A stretch of 64,000 bases of DNA from JAZBPO01 sp963691775 (GCA_963691775.1 OY829369.1:2294001-2358000), one strand, 5' to 3'; counted from the first letter of the stretch, positions 8,747 through 17,969 are shown. Program-made: numbers and translations. Notes: a model not told the origin generated them from the letters alone.

Positions 8747-10263
8747 GACATGTCTTTCCTGATCGGTCGCTCAGCGAACACCAGCCCGCCAGATCGCAAC
8801 AGGACTGCCCACGCAGCGACCTGTCCGCAGAGCACGAGGAACAGCATGGCGGGATTCGAAAGATGCCCAGCCACGACGAAGCCGATCGCAGCGATGGTTC
8901 CGTTCGCGATGGCGTAGGGGAACTGCGTGCGGAAGTGTTCGAACTGCGCCGTGCCCGCCCCGGTCGCGGACAGGATCGTCGTCTCCGAGATCGGGGACGC
9001 GTGATCGCCGAACAGCCCACCAGAAAGGACGGCGGCAATCGTCACCGCAAGGGGCGCATCGAGCGCAAGCGCCGTCGGAACCGCGAGCGGCAGCAAGATC
9101 GCGAAGGTGCCCCATGACGAACCCGTCGCGAAGGAAACGGCTGCCCCGGCAACAAAGACCAGCAGCGGCAAGAGAGCCGGGGGCAAGGTATCACTCAAGA
9201 GGTCGGCTACGTATGCCGGCGCACCAAGCGCTTCTCCGACGTCGGAAAGAGCCCAGGCAAGCACAAGCGTCGCCGCAACGGTCATCATGCCCGCCATGCC
9301 AGCCAGATAGATCTGCAGATTGGCGAGCGGTCCACGAACGCGCTGCAGCGCGGACAAAGCGACAAGAACGAGCGCCGCGACCAGATAGGCGCTGGTCAGG
9401 CCGGCGCGAAACTCCGATCCCGGAACGGGGGACAGCGGAAAGCCACTGGGGCCAAGCAGGGCGAACAAGGTGACGGCCATGGCGAGCAGTGGCATCCACA
9501 CGAGCGATGGGCGCGCGCTCGCGACGTCGGTGGCTGCCTCGGGCGCGGGGCCCTCGAAACCACTCACCTCGCCGCGCGCACGCCCCGCCTCCACAAGGGC
9601 CATGGGGCCCCAGTCGCGCTGGCTCAGCGCAACGATCGGTACCGTCGCGATCGCGAGCCAGGCATAGAACTGAAACGGAATTGCCGCAACAAAGGCGTTG
9701 TACTCGGAAACCTGCGCCCCCTGCGCGTCAAAGGCCTTGCGCAGCAGGCCCATGACATAAACGCCCCAGCCAATGAAGGGGACGAGGATGGCCACCGGCG
9801 ACGCCGTGGAATCGAGGATGAACGCGAGCTTCTGGCGTGAAATGCGCAGGCGATCGACCAGCGGCCGGAACACGGGACCGACGATGAGCGGCGTACCCAG
9901 ATCCGAGAAGAAGATTCCGATGCCACCGGCCCAGGCCCCGAGCTGCACGCGCCGGCCCGAGGAGATGCGATGGGCGAACGCCCGCGCGAAGGCGCCGGCG
10001 CCCCCGGAGTGCTCCACCAGCGCCACAAAGCCACCGATGAACACCAGGAGCACGAGCACGCCGGCGTTGTAGCGGTCGGTCATCTGGGGAACAAGGTGCT
10101 CGCCCACCACCACCGGGAACAGGCGCCAGAACGGCGCATCCGCGAGCAGCAGCACGCCGGCGCACACCCCGACGAAGAGGCCGAGGACAACGTTGCGGCT
10201 CCACAGCGCAAGCGCGAGCGTCACCGCGACGGGCAGGAGCGAGAGGGGGCCGGCATCGATCAT
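8743..10263 (-). CDS. NhaC-type Na+/H+ antiporter family transporter
   Basis: A membrane protein of about 506 residues with around 12 hydrophobic segments, for example LLPVAVTLALALW near the start and VLVLLVFIGGFVALVEHSGG. The signature stretches GIFFSDLGTPLIVGPVFRP, DSTASPVAILVPFIGWG and GLFGDHASPISETTILSATG match the NhaC family, which includes Na+/H+ and amino-acid or dicarboxylate exchangers. The chosen ATG at 10263 begins directly before the first membrane segment; a GTG at 10293 would add ten residues. Neither has a strong ribosome site. The transported substrate cannot be decided from sequence. Confidence 0.83.
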   Translation of the reverse strand: MIDAGPLSLLPVAVTLALALWSRNVVLGLFVGVCAGVLLLADAPFWRLFPVVVGEHLVPQMTDRYNAGVLVLLVFIGGFVALVEHSGGAGAFARAFAHRISSGRRVQLGAWAGGIGIFFSDLGTPLIVGPVFRPLVDRLRISRQKLAFILDSTASPVAILVPFIGWGVYVMGLLRKAFDAQGAQVSEYNAFVAAIPFQFYAWLAIATVPIVALSQRDWGPMALVEAGRARGEVSGFEGPAPEAATDVASARPSLVWMPLLAMAVTLFALLGPSGFPLSPVPGSEFRAGLTSAYLVAALVLVALSALQRVRGPLANLQIYLAGMAGMMTVAATLVLAWALSDVGEALGAPAYVADLLSDTLPPALLPLLVFVAGAAVSFATGSSWGTFAILLPLAVPTALALDAPLAVTIAAVLSGGLFGDHASPISETTILSATGAGTAQFEHFRTQFPYAIANGTIAAIGFVVAGHLSNPAMLFLVLCGQVAAWAVLLRSGGLVFAERPIRKDMS

Positions 10264-10661
10264 GGGACGAGACTGCCACAGCCGCTCCGCCACAAGGGTA
10301 TCTGCTAGATGCCCCGCCCCGCGCTGAGATCGACGAACTCCAGATAGAAGGCCTCTACCGCCTCATCCCCGACGTGCGCAGGAATGTAGCTGCTCGCCAT
10401 CAGCACCGTGCTCACACGGTCCAGACACGGCGGATCCGTCGACGCGTTGGCGAAGTCGACTTCAAGGGGCACGGCCCGGGCGATTCGTACGTGCATGAGC
10501 AGCGACCGGCACCACGACCGCGGCGCCCAAGCTTTGGCCCGAAAAAAGACGTCGAACCCGCGGCATACCCGCCATCGCGCTCGCCCCAGCGCCATTCGCT
10601 GCGTGACATGGACCCATCGAAGTGCCGATGATCCAGGCTCCACAGCTATTGGAACAGCTCC
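10264..10661. other. Divergent intergenic region with a weak minus-strand open frame
   Basis: This separates the antiporter (minus) from the SDR (plus) and must hold both promoters. A minus-strand frame ending at TAG 10305 is open far into the SDR gene. Its last 63 codons, from ATG 10496, read plausibly (VPLEVDFANASTDPPCL, then YIPAHVGDEAVEAFYLEF), but there is no ribosome site or family match, so I do not call a gene. No clear promoter was recognised. Confidence 0.4.
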
Positions 10662-11585
10662 ATGACCCGCAACCTGAACGGCAAGAGCACCGCTGACGAT
10701 GTTGTCGAGGGGCTTGACCTGTCCGCGCAGCGCATCCTTGTCACGGGCGCGAACACGGGCATCGGCTTCGATACGGCGCGGGCGCTCGCCGCAGCGGGCG
10801 CGACGGTGATCGTGCCATGCCGCACGCAGGCGAAGTCCGACGACACCGCGGCACGCATTCGAACTGCGCACCCGGATGCGAAGGTCGAAACGGGCGAGCT
10901 CGATCTCAGCGACTTCGCGAGCATTCAAGCCTGCGCTGACGCGCTCGGCAGTGCGCCCCTGCACACGCTGATCGCGAACGCGGGGCTCACGAGCCTCGAG
11001 TGGCGCACGACCAGCGAGGGCATCGAGCAGACCGTGGGCGTGTGCCACTTCGGGCACTTTCTGCTCGCCAGACGGCTCATGCCGAATCTGCTCGCGACCG
11101 ATGCCCCGCGCGTGGTCATGGTGTCGAGCGAGTCTCATCGCTCCCCGCGCCGCCTCGACTTCGATCGCTTCCCCCTGTCCGAAGACGGCTACAAGGGACT
11201 CATCGCCTATGGTCAGGCAAAGCTCTGCAACGTGTTCTTCGCACGGTCCCTGCAGGCGCGCTACGGCGATCGCGGTCTCACGGCGTGCTCGCTCCATCCG
11301 GGCACGCTCATCACCACTGATATCGGCCGAAGCAGCACCTTCGTGTCCGTGCTCATGAAGCTCGTGAGCCCGCTGACGAAGAACTGCAATCAGGGTGCGG
11401 CCACCACGGTCTGGGGCGCGGTCCACGAGCCAGCGGCCGAGCTGCAGGGGGCGTACCTGCGCGACTGCGCCGTCGGTGAAAGCACGTCCGAATCGAAGGA
11501 TGCTGCCGCGGCCGACCGCCTTTGGTCACTGTCCGAGGACGTGCTCACCCAGCATCTCGGCAATACGTTGCCGGCCTGGCCCTGA
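10662..11585 (+). CDS. Short-chain dehydrogenase/reductase, retinol-dehydrogenase-like
   Basis: A 307-residue classical-fold SDR using NAD(P). The cofactor loop T-G-A-N-T-G-I-G is at residues 28-35, the NAG motif is near 106-108, the catalytic serine lies in VMVSSESH at about 155-156, and the catalytic Y183-G-Q-A-K187 is intact. The long C-terminal part and the segment RLDFDRFPLSEDGYKGLIAYGQAKLCN resemble the retinol dehydrogenase/WWOX-like branch that oxidises hydrophobic alcohols. The ATG follows the weak site GGAACAGCTCC. The alpha/beta hydrolase begins 26 bp downstream, so the two may be co-transcribed. Confidence 0.83.
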   Translation: MTRNLNGKSTADDVVEGLDLSAQRILVTGANTGIGFDTARALAAAGATVIVPCRTQAKSDDTAARIRTAHPDAKVETGELDLSDFASIQACADALGSAPLHTLIANAGLTSLEWRTTSEGIEQTVGVCHFGHFLLARRLMPNLLATDAPRVVMVSSESHRSPRRLDFDRFPLSEDGYKGLIAYGQAKLCNVFFARSLQARYGDRGLTACSLHPGTLITTDIGRSSTFVSVLMKLVSPLTKNCNQGAATTVWGAVHEPAAELQGAYLRDCAVGESTSESKDAAAADRLWSLSEDVLTQHLGNTLPAWP

Positions 11586-11611
11586 AGCTCGAACGCAAGG
11601 AGAAACATGCA

Positions 11612-12388
11612 ATGAGCGAAGCGACAACGCTCTGGTCCGACGCGACTGATGGTCGGGACGGGCGCACGCGCGAGTTCCGTCTGCAGCGCGACGGGCGTCG
11701 AGACGTCACCGGCGCCGTCTGGCTCCCGGAGTCACCTCATCCCCAGCATCTGCTCGCGTGCTTCGGCCACGGCGCATCCGGCGACCGCTATCAAGCGCCG
11801 ATTCCCTATCTTGCTCAGCGCTTCCGGGACGAGCTCGGCATTCCTTCGCTCTCGATCGATGGACCCGTGCACGGTCTTCGGCGCGTGGAGCCCGGCGGCC
11901 GCGAGGCGCTCTGGCCCGAACTGCAGCGTGACGGCGTCACCGACGACATGGTCGAGGAGTGGAACACGGCGGTGGCGCTCGCTCAGTCGCTACCGGAGAT
12001 CGGAACAGGAAGGCTCGTCTATTTCGGTCTGTCCATGGGCAGCATCTTCGGCATTCCCTTCCTGGCGACGCGCGAGGATGTGATCGCCGCGCAGATCGGG
12101 CTGCTGGGCACCAACGATTCGATCGAGTTCTCTCGCCGCGTGCAGATCGACGCGGCGCGCGTGAGCTGTCCGCTGCGCTTCTTCATGCAGCTAGAGGATG
12201 AACTCTTCGATCGCGCATCCTGCTTGCGCCTGTTCGATGCGTTCGCCGCAGAAGACAAGGCCATCCGCGCCAACCCGGGCCTGCACCCCGCCATTCCTGC
12301 GGAGGAGATCGACGACGCTTTCCGCTTTCTGCGTCAGCGCATCGAGGGCAAGGTGCGCGGCAAGGTCATCGATATCGTGGCGGACTGA
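11612..12388 (+). CDS. Alpha/beta hydrolase
   Basis: A 258-residue serine hydrolase. The nucleophile elbow G-L-S-M-G-S places the catalytic Ser at residue 141, and the preceding strand LLACFGHGASGDRY supplies the oxyanion region. No signal peptide is seen. AAGGAG at 11597-11602 supports the ATG at 11612. An out-of-frame ATG at 11607 (ATG CAA TGA) sits between the site and the start. The gene directly follows the SDR and ends at a strong hairpin. The substrate is unknown, possibly an ester. Confidence 0.78.
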   Translation: MSEATTLWSDATDGRDGRTREFRLQRDGRRDVTGAVWLPESPHPQHLLACFGHGASGDRYQAPIPYLAQRFRDELGIPSLSIDGPVHGLRRVEPGGREALWPELQRDGVTDDMVEEWNTAVALAQSLPEIGTGRLVYFGLSMGSIFGIPFLATREDVIAAQIGLLGTNDSIEFSRRVQIDAARVSCPLRFFMQLEDELFDRASCLRLFDAFAAEDKAIRANPGLHPAIPAEEIDDAFRFLRQRIEGKVRGKVIDIVAD

Positions 12389-12392
12389 AGGC

Positions 12393-12414
12393 GCGCCCTG
12401 GCCCACAAGGGCGC
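12393..12414. terminator. Hairpin between convergent genes
   Basis: GCGCCCT (12393-12399) pairs perfectly with AGGGCGC (12408-12414) around an 8-nt loop. It lies 4 bp after the hydrolase stop and 20 bp before the crotonase stop on the other strand, which suits a bidirectional terminator. No long T-run follows. Confidence 0.5.
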
Positions 12415-12434
12415 CCCGAGCCGCCACTCATCAC

Positions 12435-13277
12435 TCAGCCGAGCGAGCGCTCTGCGGGCGGGATCGGCGCGAGATCGTCGTACTCCGCATCCCGGCCTTC
12501 CGCCTTCGCGGAAAAGTGCCGCGCCATCTCCGGCCCCTGGGTGACCGCGCCCATCCACGCCTGCTGATACTCGAGCGCGTCGCGCACCGTGTGATCGCGC
12601 GTGTAGTTCATCAGGTGCTTCGAGCTGTAGATCGCGAGCGGTGACTTGGCCGCAATCTGCGCCGCGATCTCGCCAACGGCAGCGAGCATGGACGCCTGAT
12701 CATCGAACACCCGGTTTACGAGACCGCTCGCCAACGCCTCTTCTGCGAACAGGCGCCGACCCGTGTAGGCAAGCTCACGCATGAGCCCATCGGGGATCAG
12801 TTTCGGAAGGCGCTGCAGCGTACCGACGTCGGCGGCCAGGCCGATGTTGATCTCCTGAATGCAGAAAAAGGCATCGGCCGTGCAATAGCGCATATCGCAG
12901 GCCGAGGCGAGATCGACACCAGCGCCGACGGCTCCGCCTTGAATGGCAGCGATGACGGGCATGCGCACCTCCTCGACAAGCGAGAAAACATGTTGCAGAC
13001 GACCGAGATCACGGCGCTTCGCTTCACCGGCGCGGCCCGGATCCTTCGGACTCGTGTCTCGCCCCTGGAACACGCCGATGTCCATACCCGCCGTGAAGTG
13101 CTTGCCCGTCGACGAAATCACCAGCGCGCGAACGTCTCCGCGGGCATCGAGTTCCTTGAGCGCAGCCGGGAATTCGCTCCAGAACGCGGGCGGAAGCCGG
13201 TTGTACTCGTCCGGGACATCAAAACGGATATGGCCGACGGACCCGTCGACTTCGACTGCAATGCGGGTGTAGTCCAT
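12435..13277 (-). CDS. Crotonase; probable delta3,5-delta2,4-dienoyl-CoA isomerase type
   Basis: A 280-residue enoyl-CoA hydratase/isomerase-fold protein. The oxyanion-hole segments are KHFTAGMD (about 59-66) and GGAVGAG (114-120). Three acidic residues, D122, E142 and D150, have exactly the 20- and 8-residue spacing of the catalytic D176, E196 and D204 of mammalian ECH1, and the stretch GLAADVGTLQRLPK is almost ECH1-like. This favours movement of conjugated double bonds during beta-oxidation of unsaturated acyl-CoAs over simple hydration. The start has AAAGGAGAG upstream. It stands alone, facing a hydrolase gene. Confidence 0.82.
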   Translation of the reverse strand: MDYTRIAVEVDGSVGHIRFDVPDEYNRLPPAFWSEFPAALKELDARGDVRALVISSTGKHFTAGMDIGVFQGRDTSPKDPGRAGEAKRRDLGRLQHVFSLVEEVRMPVIAAIQGGAVGAGVDLASACDMRYCTADAFFCIQEINIGLAADVGTLQRLPKLIPDGLMRELAYTGRRLFAEEALASGLVNRVFDDQASMLAAVGEIAAQIAAKSPLAIYSSKHLMNYTRDHTVRDALEYQQAWMGAVTQGPEMARHFSAKAEGRDAEYDDLAPIPPAERSLG

Positions 13278-13340
13278 GCGAACTCTCCTTTCTCCGGTTT
13301 ATCCGCGAGCCTATCGCGGCGCCGGCGTCCGGCGCCGCAC

Positions 13341-14765
13341 TCAGATGCTGGCGAGGGCGCGAATCCTCGCATCGTTGCCAGCCACCATACGGGCACGGAG
13401 CGCCATGGTGGTCGCGACGATGAACAGACCGAGCGTCATGCCGAGCCAGAGCCCGTACACGCCGTACTCCGGCAGGCCGAGCAGGCCGAAGCCGAAGGCC
13501 ACTCCGACCGGCAGCGCCAGGCCCCAGTACCCGACGAGACTGATGAGCATCGGCACTCGCGTGTCCTTGTAGCCGCGCAGACAACCGGCGAGCGTCGCCT
13601 GAATGTCGTCCGCGATCTGGTAGACCGCGACGAAGAGCAAAAGATTGGCTGCGATCGCGAGCACCGCTGCATCTTCGGTATATACCGTGGCTACGACACC
13701 ACGCCCGAACACGAGCACGGCGCTGACGCAGATGGCGTAACCGACGGAAAGTGTGAGTGCCGCACGGATCGTGCGCCGCGAGGCGTCGAAGTCGCCGGCG
13801 CCCACGTGAAAGCCGACCCGGATGGCCGCCGCAGAACCAAGCGTCATCGGGATCACGAACGTCATCCAGTTCAGATTGCCCACCACGGAGTGCGCAGCCA
13901 CCTCGGCCGTGCCCATGCGCGCCGCGAGCAGGCCGATCACCGAGTAGACCGCCATCTCAACGAAGATGGTCAGGCCCACCGGTAGGCCGATCGTCAGAAT
14001 GCGGCGAATCTCCTTCCAGCGCGGGCCTTCGAAAACGTCAGCGAAGCCCGTTTCCCGGAACCAGTCCGTCCGCAGGACCAACAGCACGAGTGCGAGCTCG
14101 AGCCAGAACACGCAGGCCGTCGCGTAGCCCGTACCGACGCCGCCGAGCTCCGGAAAGCCGCCATAGCCGAACACCAGCAGGACGTTGAGGCCGCCATTCA
14201 GGATCAGCGCGCTGCCCGCGATCAGCATGGGCGGAATCGTGTGTCCGAGCCCCTCGCAACTGTGACGGAGCACCACGTACAAATTGAGCGCGGGGACTCC
14301 CCAAATGAGCGCATCCAGATAGCCATCAGCTATGGCGGCCACTTCGGGGGACGCCCCGACGCGCGCGAAGATTGGGCCGGCATTCGCGAGCAGGGTCATC
14401 GGGATCAGCGACGACAGGCTGGCGATCCAGAGCGCCTGGCGAATGGTGTGGCCGCTTTCGCCGGTGCGCCCCGCACCGCGGTTCTGGCTCACGATCGGCG
14501 TCACCGCCATGATCAGGCCATTGAAGAACAACAGCACCGGCCAGAGGATGCTGCCCCCGATCGCGACCCCTGCGAGGTCGTCGGTGCCATAGCGCCCCGG
14601 TACGACCGTATCGACGAAGCCCATCGCCATGATGAATAGCTGCGTGCCCACCATCGGGAGACCGAGACCGAGCAGCGCCCCGATCTCTCGACGAAACCAG
14701 TTGCGCGGCGCAGCGGGCGCGTCCACGCCGACGCCAGCGGCGCCTTTCTGATCTACAGCGGTCAT
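13341..14765 (-). CDS. MATE-family efflux transporter
   Basis: A 474-residue polytopic membrane protein with about 12 hydrophobic helices. The conserved MATE opening is present: FRREIGALLGLGLPMVGTQL, DTVVPGRYGTDDLAGVAIG, then GLIMAVTPIVSQNRGAG. The second half repeats the pattern. Such proteins expel cationic drugs or metabolites using H+ or Na+ gradients. I use ATG 14765; the frame is open upstream to 14861, but that stretch has no MATE character. No regulator is adjacent. Confidence 0.87.
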   Translation of the reverse strand: MTAVDQKGAAGVGVDAPAAPRNWFRREIGALLGLGLPMVGTQLFIMAMGFVDTVVPGRYGTDDLAGVAIGGSILWPVLLFFNGLIMAVTPIVSQNRGAGRTGESGHTIRQALWIASLSSLIPMTLLANAGPIFARVGASPEVAAIADGYLDALIWGVPALNLYVVLRHSCEGLGHTIPPMLIAGSALILNGGLNVLLVFGYGGFPELGGVGTGYATACVFWLELALVLLVLRTDWFRETGFADVFEGPRWKEIRRILTIGLPVGLTIFVEMAVYSVIGLLAARMGTAEVAAHSVVGNLNWMTFVIPMTLGSAAAIRVGFHVGAGDFDASRRTIRAALTLSVGYAICVSAVLVFGRGVVATVYTEDAAVLAIAANLLLFVAVYQIADDIQATLAGCLRGYKDTRVPMLISLVGYWGLALPVGVAFGFGLLGLPEYGVYGLWLGMTLGLFIVATTMALRARMVAGNDARIRALASI

Positions 14766-14848
14766 GCCGGCAGGGTAGCCGATCACGTAGGCAGCGGCGC
14801 AATCGCGCTGTAGCGTGCACGGAAGCCAAGCATTGAAGAGAACCCGCC

Positions 14849-15367
14849 ATGCGCAGCGCATCGCGACCGTTGATCCTGCTCATCCTGCTCATCCTGCTCG
14901 GCCTGTGCATCGAGGCCGGCTCGGCGAACGCGGCGCTTGCGGACGCAGCGCGCGCCGTCATGGCACTCGACCCGACACCTACGCTCATCACTCTCGACGC
15001 CCGCGGCCAGGCCCGCGCCCGAACTGTCCAGGCCTCGGAGCCGGACGCCGATTTCACGGTCTGGATCGCGACCCGACCCAACACGCGAAAAGTTGCCCAG
15101 CTACGTGCCCAGGATCGCGTGACGCTTCACTACGCGAGGGACTCAGCGGCCGCCTACGTCAGCGTTATGGGTCGAGCAACGCTTCACGAAGATCCGGACA
15201 CGCTCGCGGCGCACACTTTCCACACCCCAGCGGATCTCGCTGCGTTCTGGCCCGACTATCCGAGCGACTACCTTTTGATCCGAGTCATCCCCGAGCGCAT
15301 CGAAGTACTCAGCGCCGAGGTCGCTGCCGACTCCCATACCTGGGCGCCGCAGGGTTTCGCTCCGTGA
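14849..15367 (+). CDS. Exported pyridoxamine-5'-phosphate-oxidase-fold protein
   Basis: A 172-residue protein with a signal peptide followed by a small flavin-reductase-like (PPOX) split barrel. The barrel elements are PTLITLDARGQARARTVQA, FTVWIATRPNTRKVAQL and RVTLHYARDSAAAYVSVMG. The last part, LLIRVIPERIEVLSAE, is also typical. Flavin or F420 binding is a family property and not proven here. The hydrophobic core of the signal sequence is built from three copies of a 9-bp repeat (14873-14899), giving ILLILLILL. It is divergent from the MATE gene. Confidence 0.77.
   Translation: MRSASRPLILLILLILLGLCIEAGSANAALADAARAVMALDPTPTLITLDARGQARARTVQASEPDADFTVWIATRPNTRKVAQLRAQDRVTLHYARDSAAAYVSVMGRATLHEDPDTLAAHTFHTPADLAAFWPDYPSDYLLIRVIPERIEVLSAEVAADSHTWAPQGFAP
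14873..14899. repeat. 9-bp tandem repeat in a signal peptide
   Basis: ATCCTGCTC is repeated three times without interruption inside the PPOX gene. It encodes Ile-Leu-Leu units of the hydrophobic core, so a gain or loss of one unit would keep the frame and only change core length. Confidence 0.9.
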
Positions 15368-15500
15368 CCGGTGGAGTTCGGATACTCGCCCGCGAGCAAA
15401 GCCGGTGCCCGGCCCCCTTCCGGCGAATAGGGAGCAAGGCCCATCGACCCGACCGACAACCGCGCGCCGGCGATCACTTCCCGGCCGGCTGACCTGAAAC

Positions 15501-16625
15501 TCAACTGAGCAGGACGTCTGCCAATCGCCTGCGGTGATGAGCTGCATCCCCGAAGTGCTGCGCGAACCACTGCGCGCGGCGAATGAACAACTGCGCATCG
15601 CACTCGTAGGTGAAGCCCATACCGCCGTGGAACTGCACGGCACGATCACCTGCGAAGCAGAGCGCGTCGGACGCCTGCGCCTTCGCCATGCGGCAGGCGG
15701 CCTCCGCATCAGCATCGAGCGCATCGTCGGTGACGACCGTGGCCGCGTGGTAGATGAGCGAGCGGGCGCCGTCCATCTCGTTCAAAACGTCCACGGTCGG
15801 ATGCTTGAGCGCCTGATAGCTGCCGATGTACTGACCGAACTGCTTCCGCGTCTTCAGGTAATCGACAATGACGTCGAGGCACGCTGCAGCGCTGCCCGTG
15901 GCTTCCGACGCGGTGAGCATGGCGCCGAGGAGGCGCAGGTCGCGCAGGGCCGATCCCGTCCTGGATGCGTCGAGCACGTTCTCGACGGGCACCTCCGCGC
16001 CGTCAAAGGAGACGCTGCCGGCGCGCTTGGTCTGATCGATGACCACGCTCGGTGAGATCGCATCGCGATCGAGCGCCGATCGTGGAACCCAGACGAGCGC
16101 ATCAGCGTCATCGACCGAGCACCAGAACACGAACGCTTCCGCGACGCCCGCATCGCAGACGAAGTGCTTGGCGCCCGAAAGCCTGAGCGCATCACCACTT
16201 CGCACCGCTGCGCAGGACGTCGATCTTGCGCCCCAGTCACCGCCATCCAGCAGCGCGAGGGTCGCCACGCTGCCGTTGGCGAGGTCTGGAAGCCACCGGT
16301 CCTGCTGCGCTTCGGTCCCTGCGCGCAGCAGCGCCTGCGCTGCGAGCGTGACGCTGAAGAAGGGCGTGGAAAGGAGCGCTCTGCCCATGGATTCGGCGAG
16401 CGGCACGGTCGTGCCGATCCCTAGACCGGCGCCGCCCTGTTCTTCGGGAATGGCGAGGGCGGGCCAGCCGAGTTCGACCATCTCCTGCCAGACAGCCGGG
16501 TCGTAACCGTGCGGATCGTCGAGCAGCGCTCGCACGGCCGACATGGGCGAGCGCTCAGCGCAGAAGGCGCGGGCGCTGTCGAGGATCATGCTCTGATCGT
16601 CGGTGAACTGGAGTGCAGTACTCAT
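15501..16625 (-). CDS. Acyl-CoA dehydrogenase, smaller subunit of an adjacent pair
   Basis: A 374-residue flavoprotein of the acyl-CoA dehydrogenase fold. The N-terminal helical domain includes MVELGWPALAIPEEQGGAGLG. The middle beta domain is degenerate, and the C-terminal helices carry RKQFGQYIGSYQALKHP and AVQFHGGMGFTYECDAQLF. ATG 16625 follows GAGGGGGG; the frame extends upstream but only into the neighbouring gene. The 13-bp gap to the 402-residue dehydrogenase suggests an operon. Two dissimilar adjacent ACADs are known to form alpha2beta2 enzymes in steroid side-chain degradation (FadE28/FadE29 type). Whether this pair does so is inference. Confidence 0.83.
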   Translation of the reverse strand: MSTALQFTDDQSMILDSARAFCAERSPMSAVRALLDDPHGYDPAVWQEMVELGWPALAIPEEQGGAGLGIGTTVPLAESMGRALLSTPFFSVTLAAQALLRAGTEAQQDRWLPDLANGSVATLALLDGGDWGARSTSCAAVRSGDALRLSGAKHFVCDAGVAEAFVFWCSVDDADALVWVPRSALDRDAISPSVVIDQTKRAGSVSFDGAEVPVENVLDASRTGSALRDLRLLGAMLTASEATGSAAACLDVIVDYLKTRKQFGQYIGSYQALKHPTVDVLNEMDGARSLIYHAATVVTDDALDADAEAACRMAKAQASDALCFAGDRAVQFHGGMGFTYECDAQLFIRRAQWFAQHFGDAAHHRRRLADVLLS

Positions 16626-16638
16626 CGCGCGTCCCCCC

Positions 16639-17847
16639 TCACTTCGGCAGGCCGAGCACGCGCTCGCCGACGATGTTGGCCTGAACCTGACTGGTGCCAC
16701 CACCGATGGTCGCCGAGAAATTGTTGAGATACGCCCGCTGCCAGAAGCCGCCGGCGATCGCCGATGCGTCACCGACGTAGAGCCCGCCGTGCGCGCCCTG
16801 GGCGCGAACCGCAAACATGCGCATGCGCCGGGAATGCTCGGTGGCTCGCAATTTCCCCGACAGGTTCAGAGAGAACGGGTAGTCCGCACTGAGGGCGGGA
16901 ATGGCTGCGCGCTTGCTGCCAAGCACGTTCGCCTTCTCCTCGATGAGCAGGCGGACGAGCTCGTCACGAATCAGAGGATCCTCGAGCACGGGGCGGCCGT
17001 CGCGCTCGACGCCTCTTAGAGCCGCAATGACGTCCTCCATGGAGATGCGAACCTGGGCGAGGCCCCCTGCCGCGCCGGCTGCCGCGCCGCGCTCATACTG
17101 GAGAGTCTGCATCGCGATCTTCCAGCCTTCACCCTCCTCGCCCATGAGGCAGGTCGCGGGAATGCGGGCGTCGGTGAAGAAGGTCTCGGTGAAGCCGTAC
17201 TCACCGGTGAGCTTCTGGATCGGCCGCGGATCGATACCGGGGGCATCCATCGGTGAGAGAAAGAACGACAGGCCGTCGTACTTCCGCTCGGTGTCCGGGT
17301 TCGTGCGCGCGAGCAGGATCATGTACTTCGCGTAGTTGCCCATCGTGGTCCAGATCTTGGTGCCGTTGATGACGTACTCGTTGCCGTCCTTCACGGCGCG
17401 CGTCTGCGCGCTGCCCAGGTCGGAGCCGTGATCCGGCTCCGAGAAGCCCTGGCACCAGATGTCCTCGGCGCTGAGGATGTTCTTGAGGTACTTCGACTTC
17501 TGCTCCTCGGTCCCGCGGTGAAGGATCAGCGGACCCGCCCAGCCGAGGCCGATGACGTTGAAGGCGATGGGCACGCCCACGCGTCGCATCTCCACATCCG
17601 CCGTCATCTGGAAGGCCGGGTCCATGCCCTGGCCGCCGTACGCCTTCGGCCACGCCATGCCCAGATAGCCGGCGCTCCATAGCTTGTGCTGCCACTCCCG
17701 GAGGAATTCGAGCTGGGCATCGGAGCCGACCTCCATGAAGGTCATCGGCAGCAGGAAACCCGGATCGGCTGGCGCGTTGTCGACAAGCCAGCCGTGGACG
17801 TCTCGGCGGAACTCGGCGAGTTCCTGGGCGGTGGGCGCGGTGCTCAT
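16639..17847 (-). CDS. Acyl-CoA dehydrogenase, larger subunit of an adjacent pair
   Basis: A 402-residue acyl-CoA dehydrogenase introducing a C2-C3 double bond into an acyl-CoA, with electrons passed from FAD to ETF. Visible features are the N-terminal YLGMAWPKAYGGQGMDPAFQ, the FAD/substrate loop CQGFSEPDHGSDLGSAQT, the WTTMGNYAKYMILLART strand, and the C-terminal GGGTSQVQANIVGERVLG. The last motif is the usual FAD-contacting end of the family. It is first in a two-gene unit with the smaller ACAD. The divergent LLM gene begins 122 bp away. Confidence 0.88.
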   Translation of the reverse strand: MSTAPTAQELAEFRRDVHGWLVDNAPADPGFLLPMTFMEVGSDAQLEFLREWQHKLWSAGYLGMAWPKAYGGQGMDPAFQMTADVEMRRVGVPIAFNVIGLGWAGPLILHRGTEEQKSKYLKNILSAEDIWCQGFSEPDHGSDLGSAQTRAVKDGNEYVINGTKIWTTMGNYAKYMILLARTNPDTERKYDGLSFFLSPMDAPGIDPRPIQKLTGEYGFTETFFTDARIPATCLMGEEGEGWKIAMQTLQYERGAAAGAAGGLAQVRISMEDVIAALRGVERDGRPVLEDPLIRDELVRLLIEEKANVLGSKRAAIPALSADYPFSLNLSGKLRATEHSRRMRMFAVRAQGAHGGLYVGDASAIAGGFWQRAYLNNFSATIGGGTSQVQANIVGERVLGLPK

Positions 17848-17969
17848 GATCTCTCCCTCGATGCATGGTGCGTCTGAGCGCGGACAACCGATTGTGCCAA
17901 ATCCGGCGTCCGTCGCTCCCGCTCCCTCGGCGGGCTATGGTGATGCGCAAGGAGCGAATGGAGGGGCGC

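Noticed and set aside
10305..11426. Minus-strand frame across the SDR gene
   Set aside because: Most of it opposes an intact SDR. Its last 63 codons outside the SDR look somewhat protein-like but lack supporting evidence.
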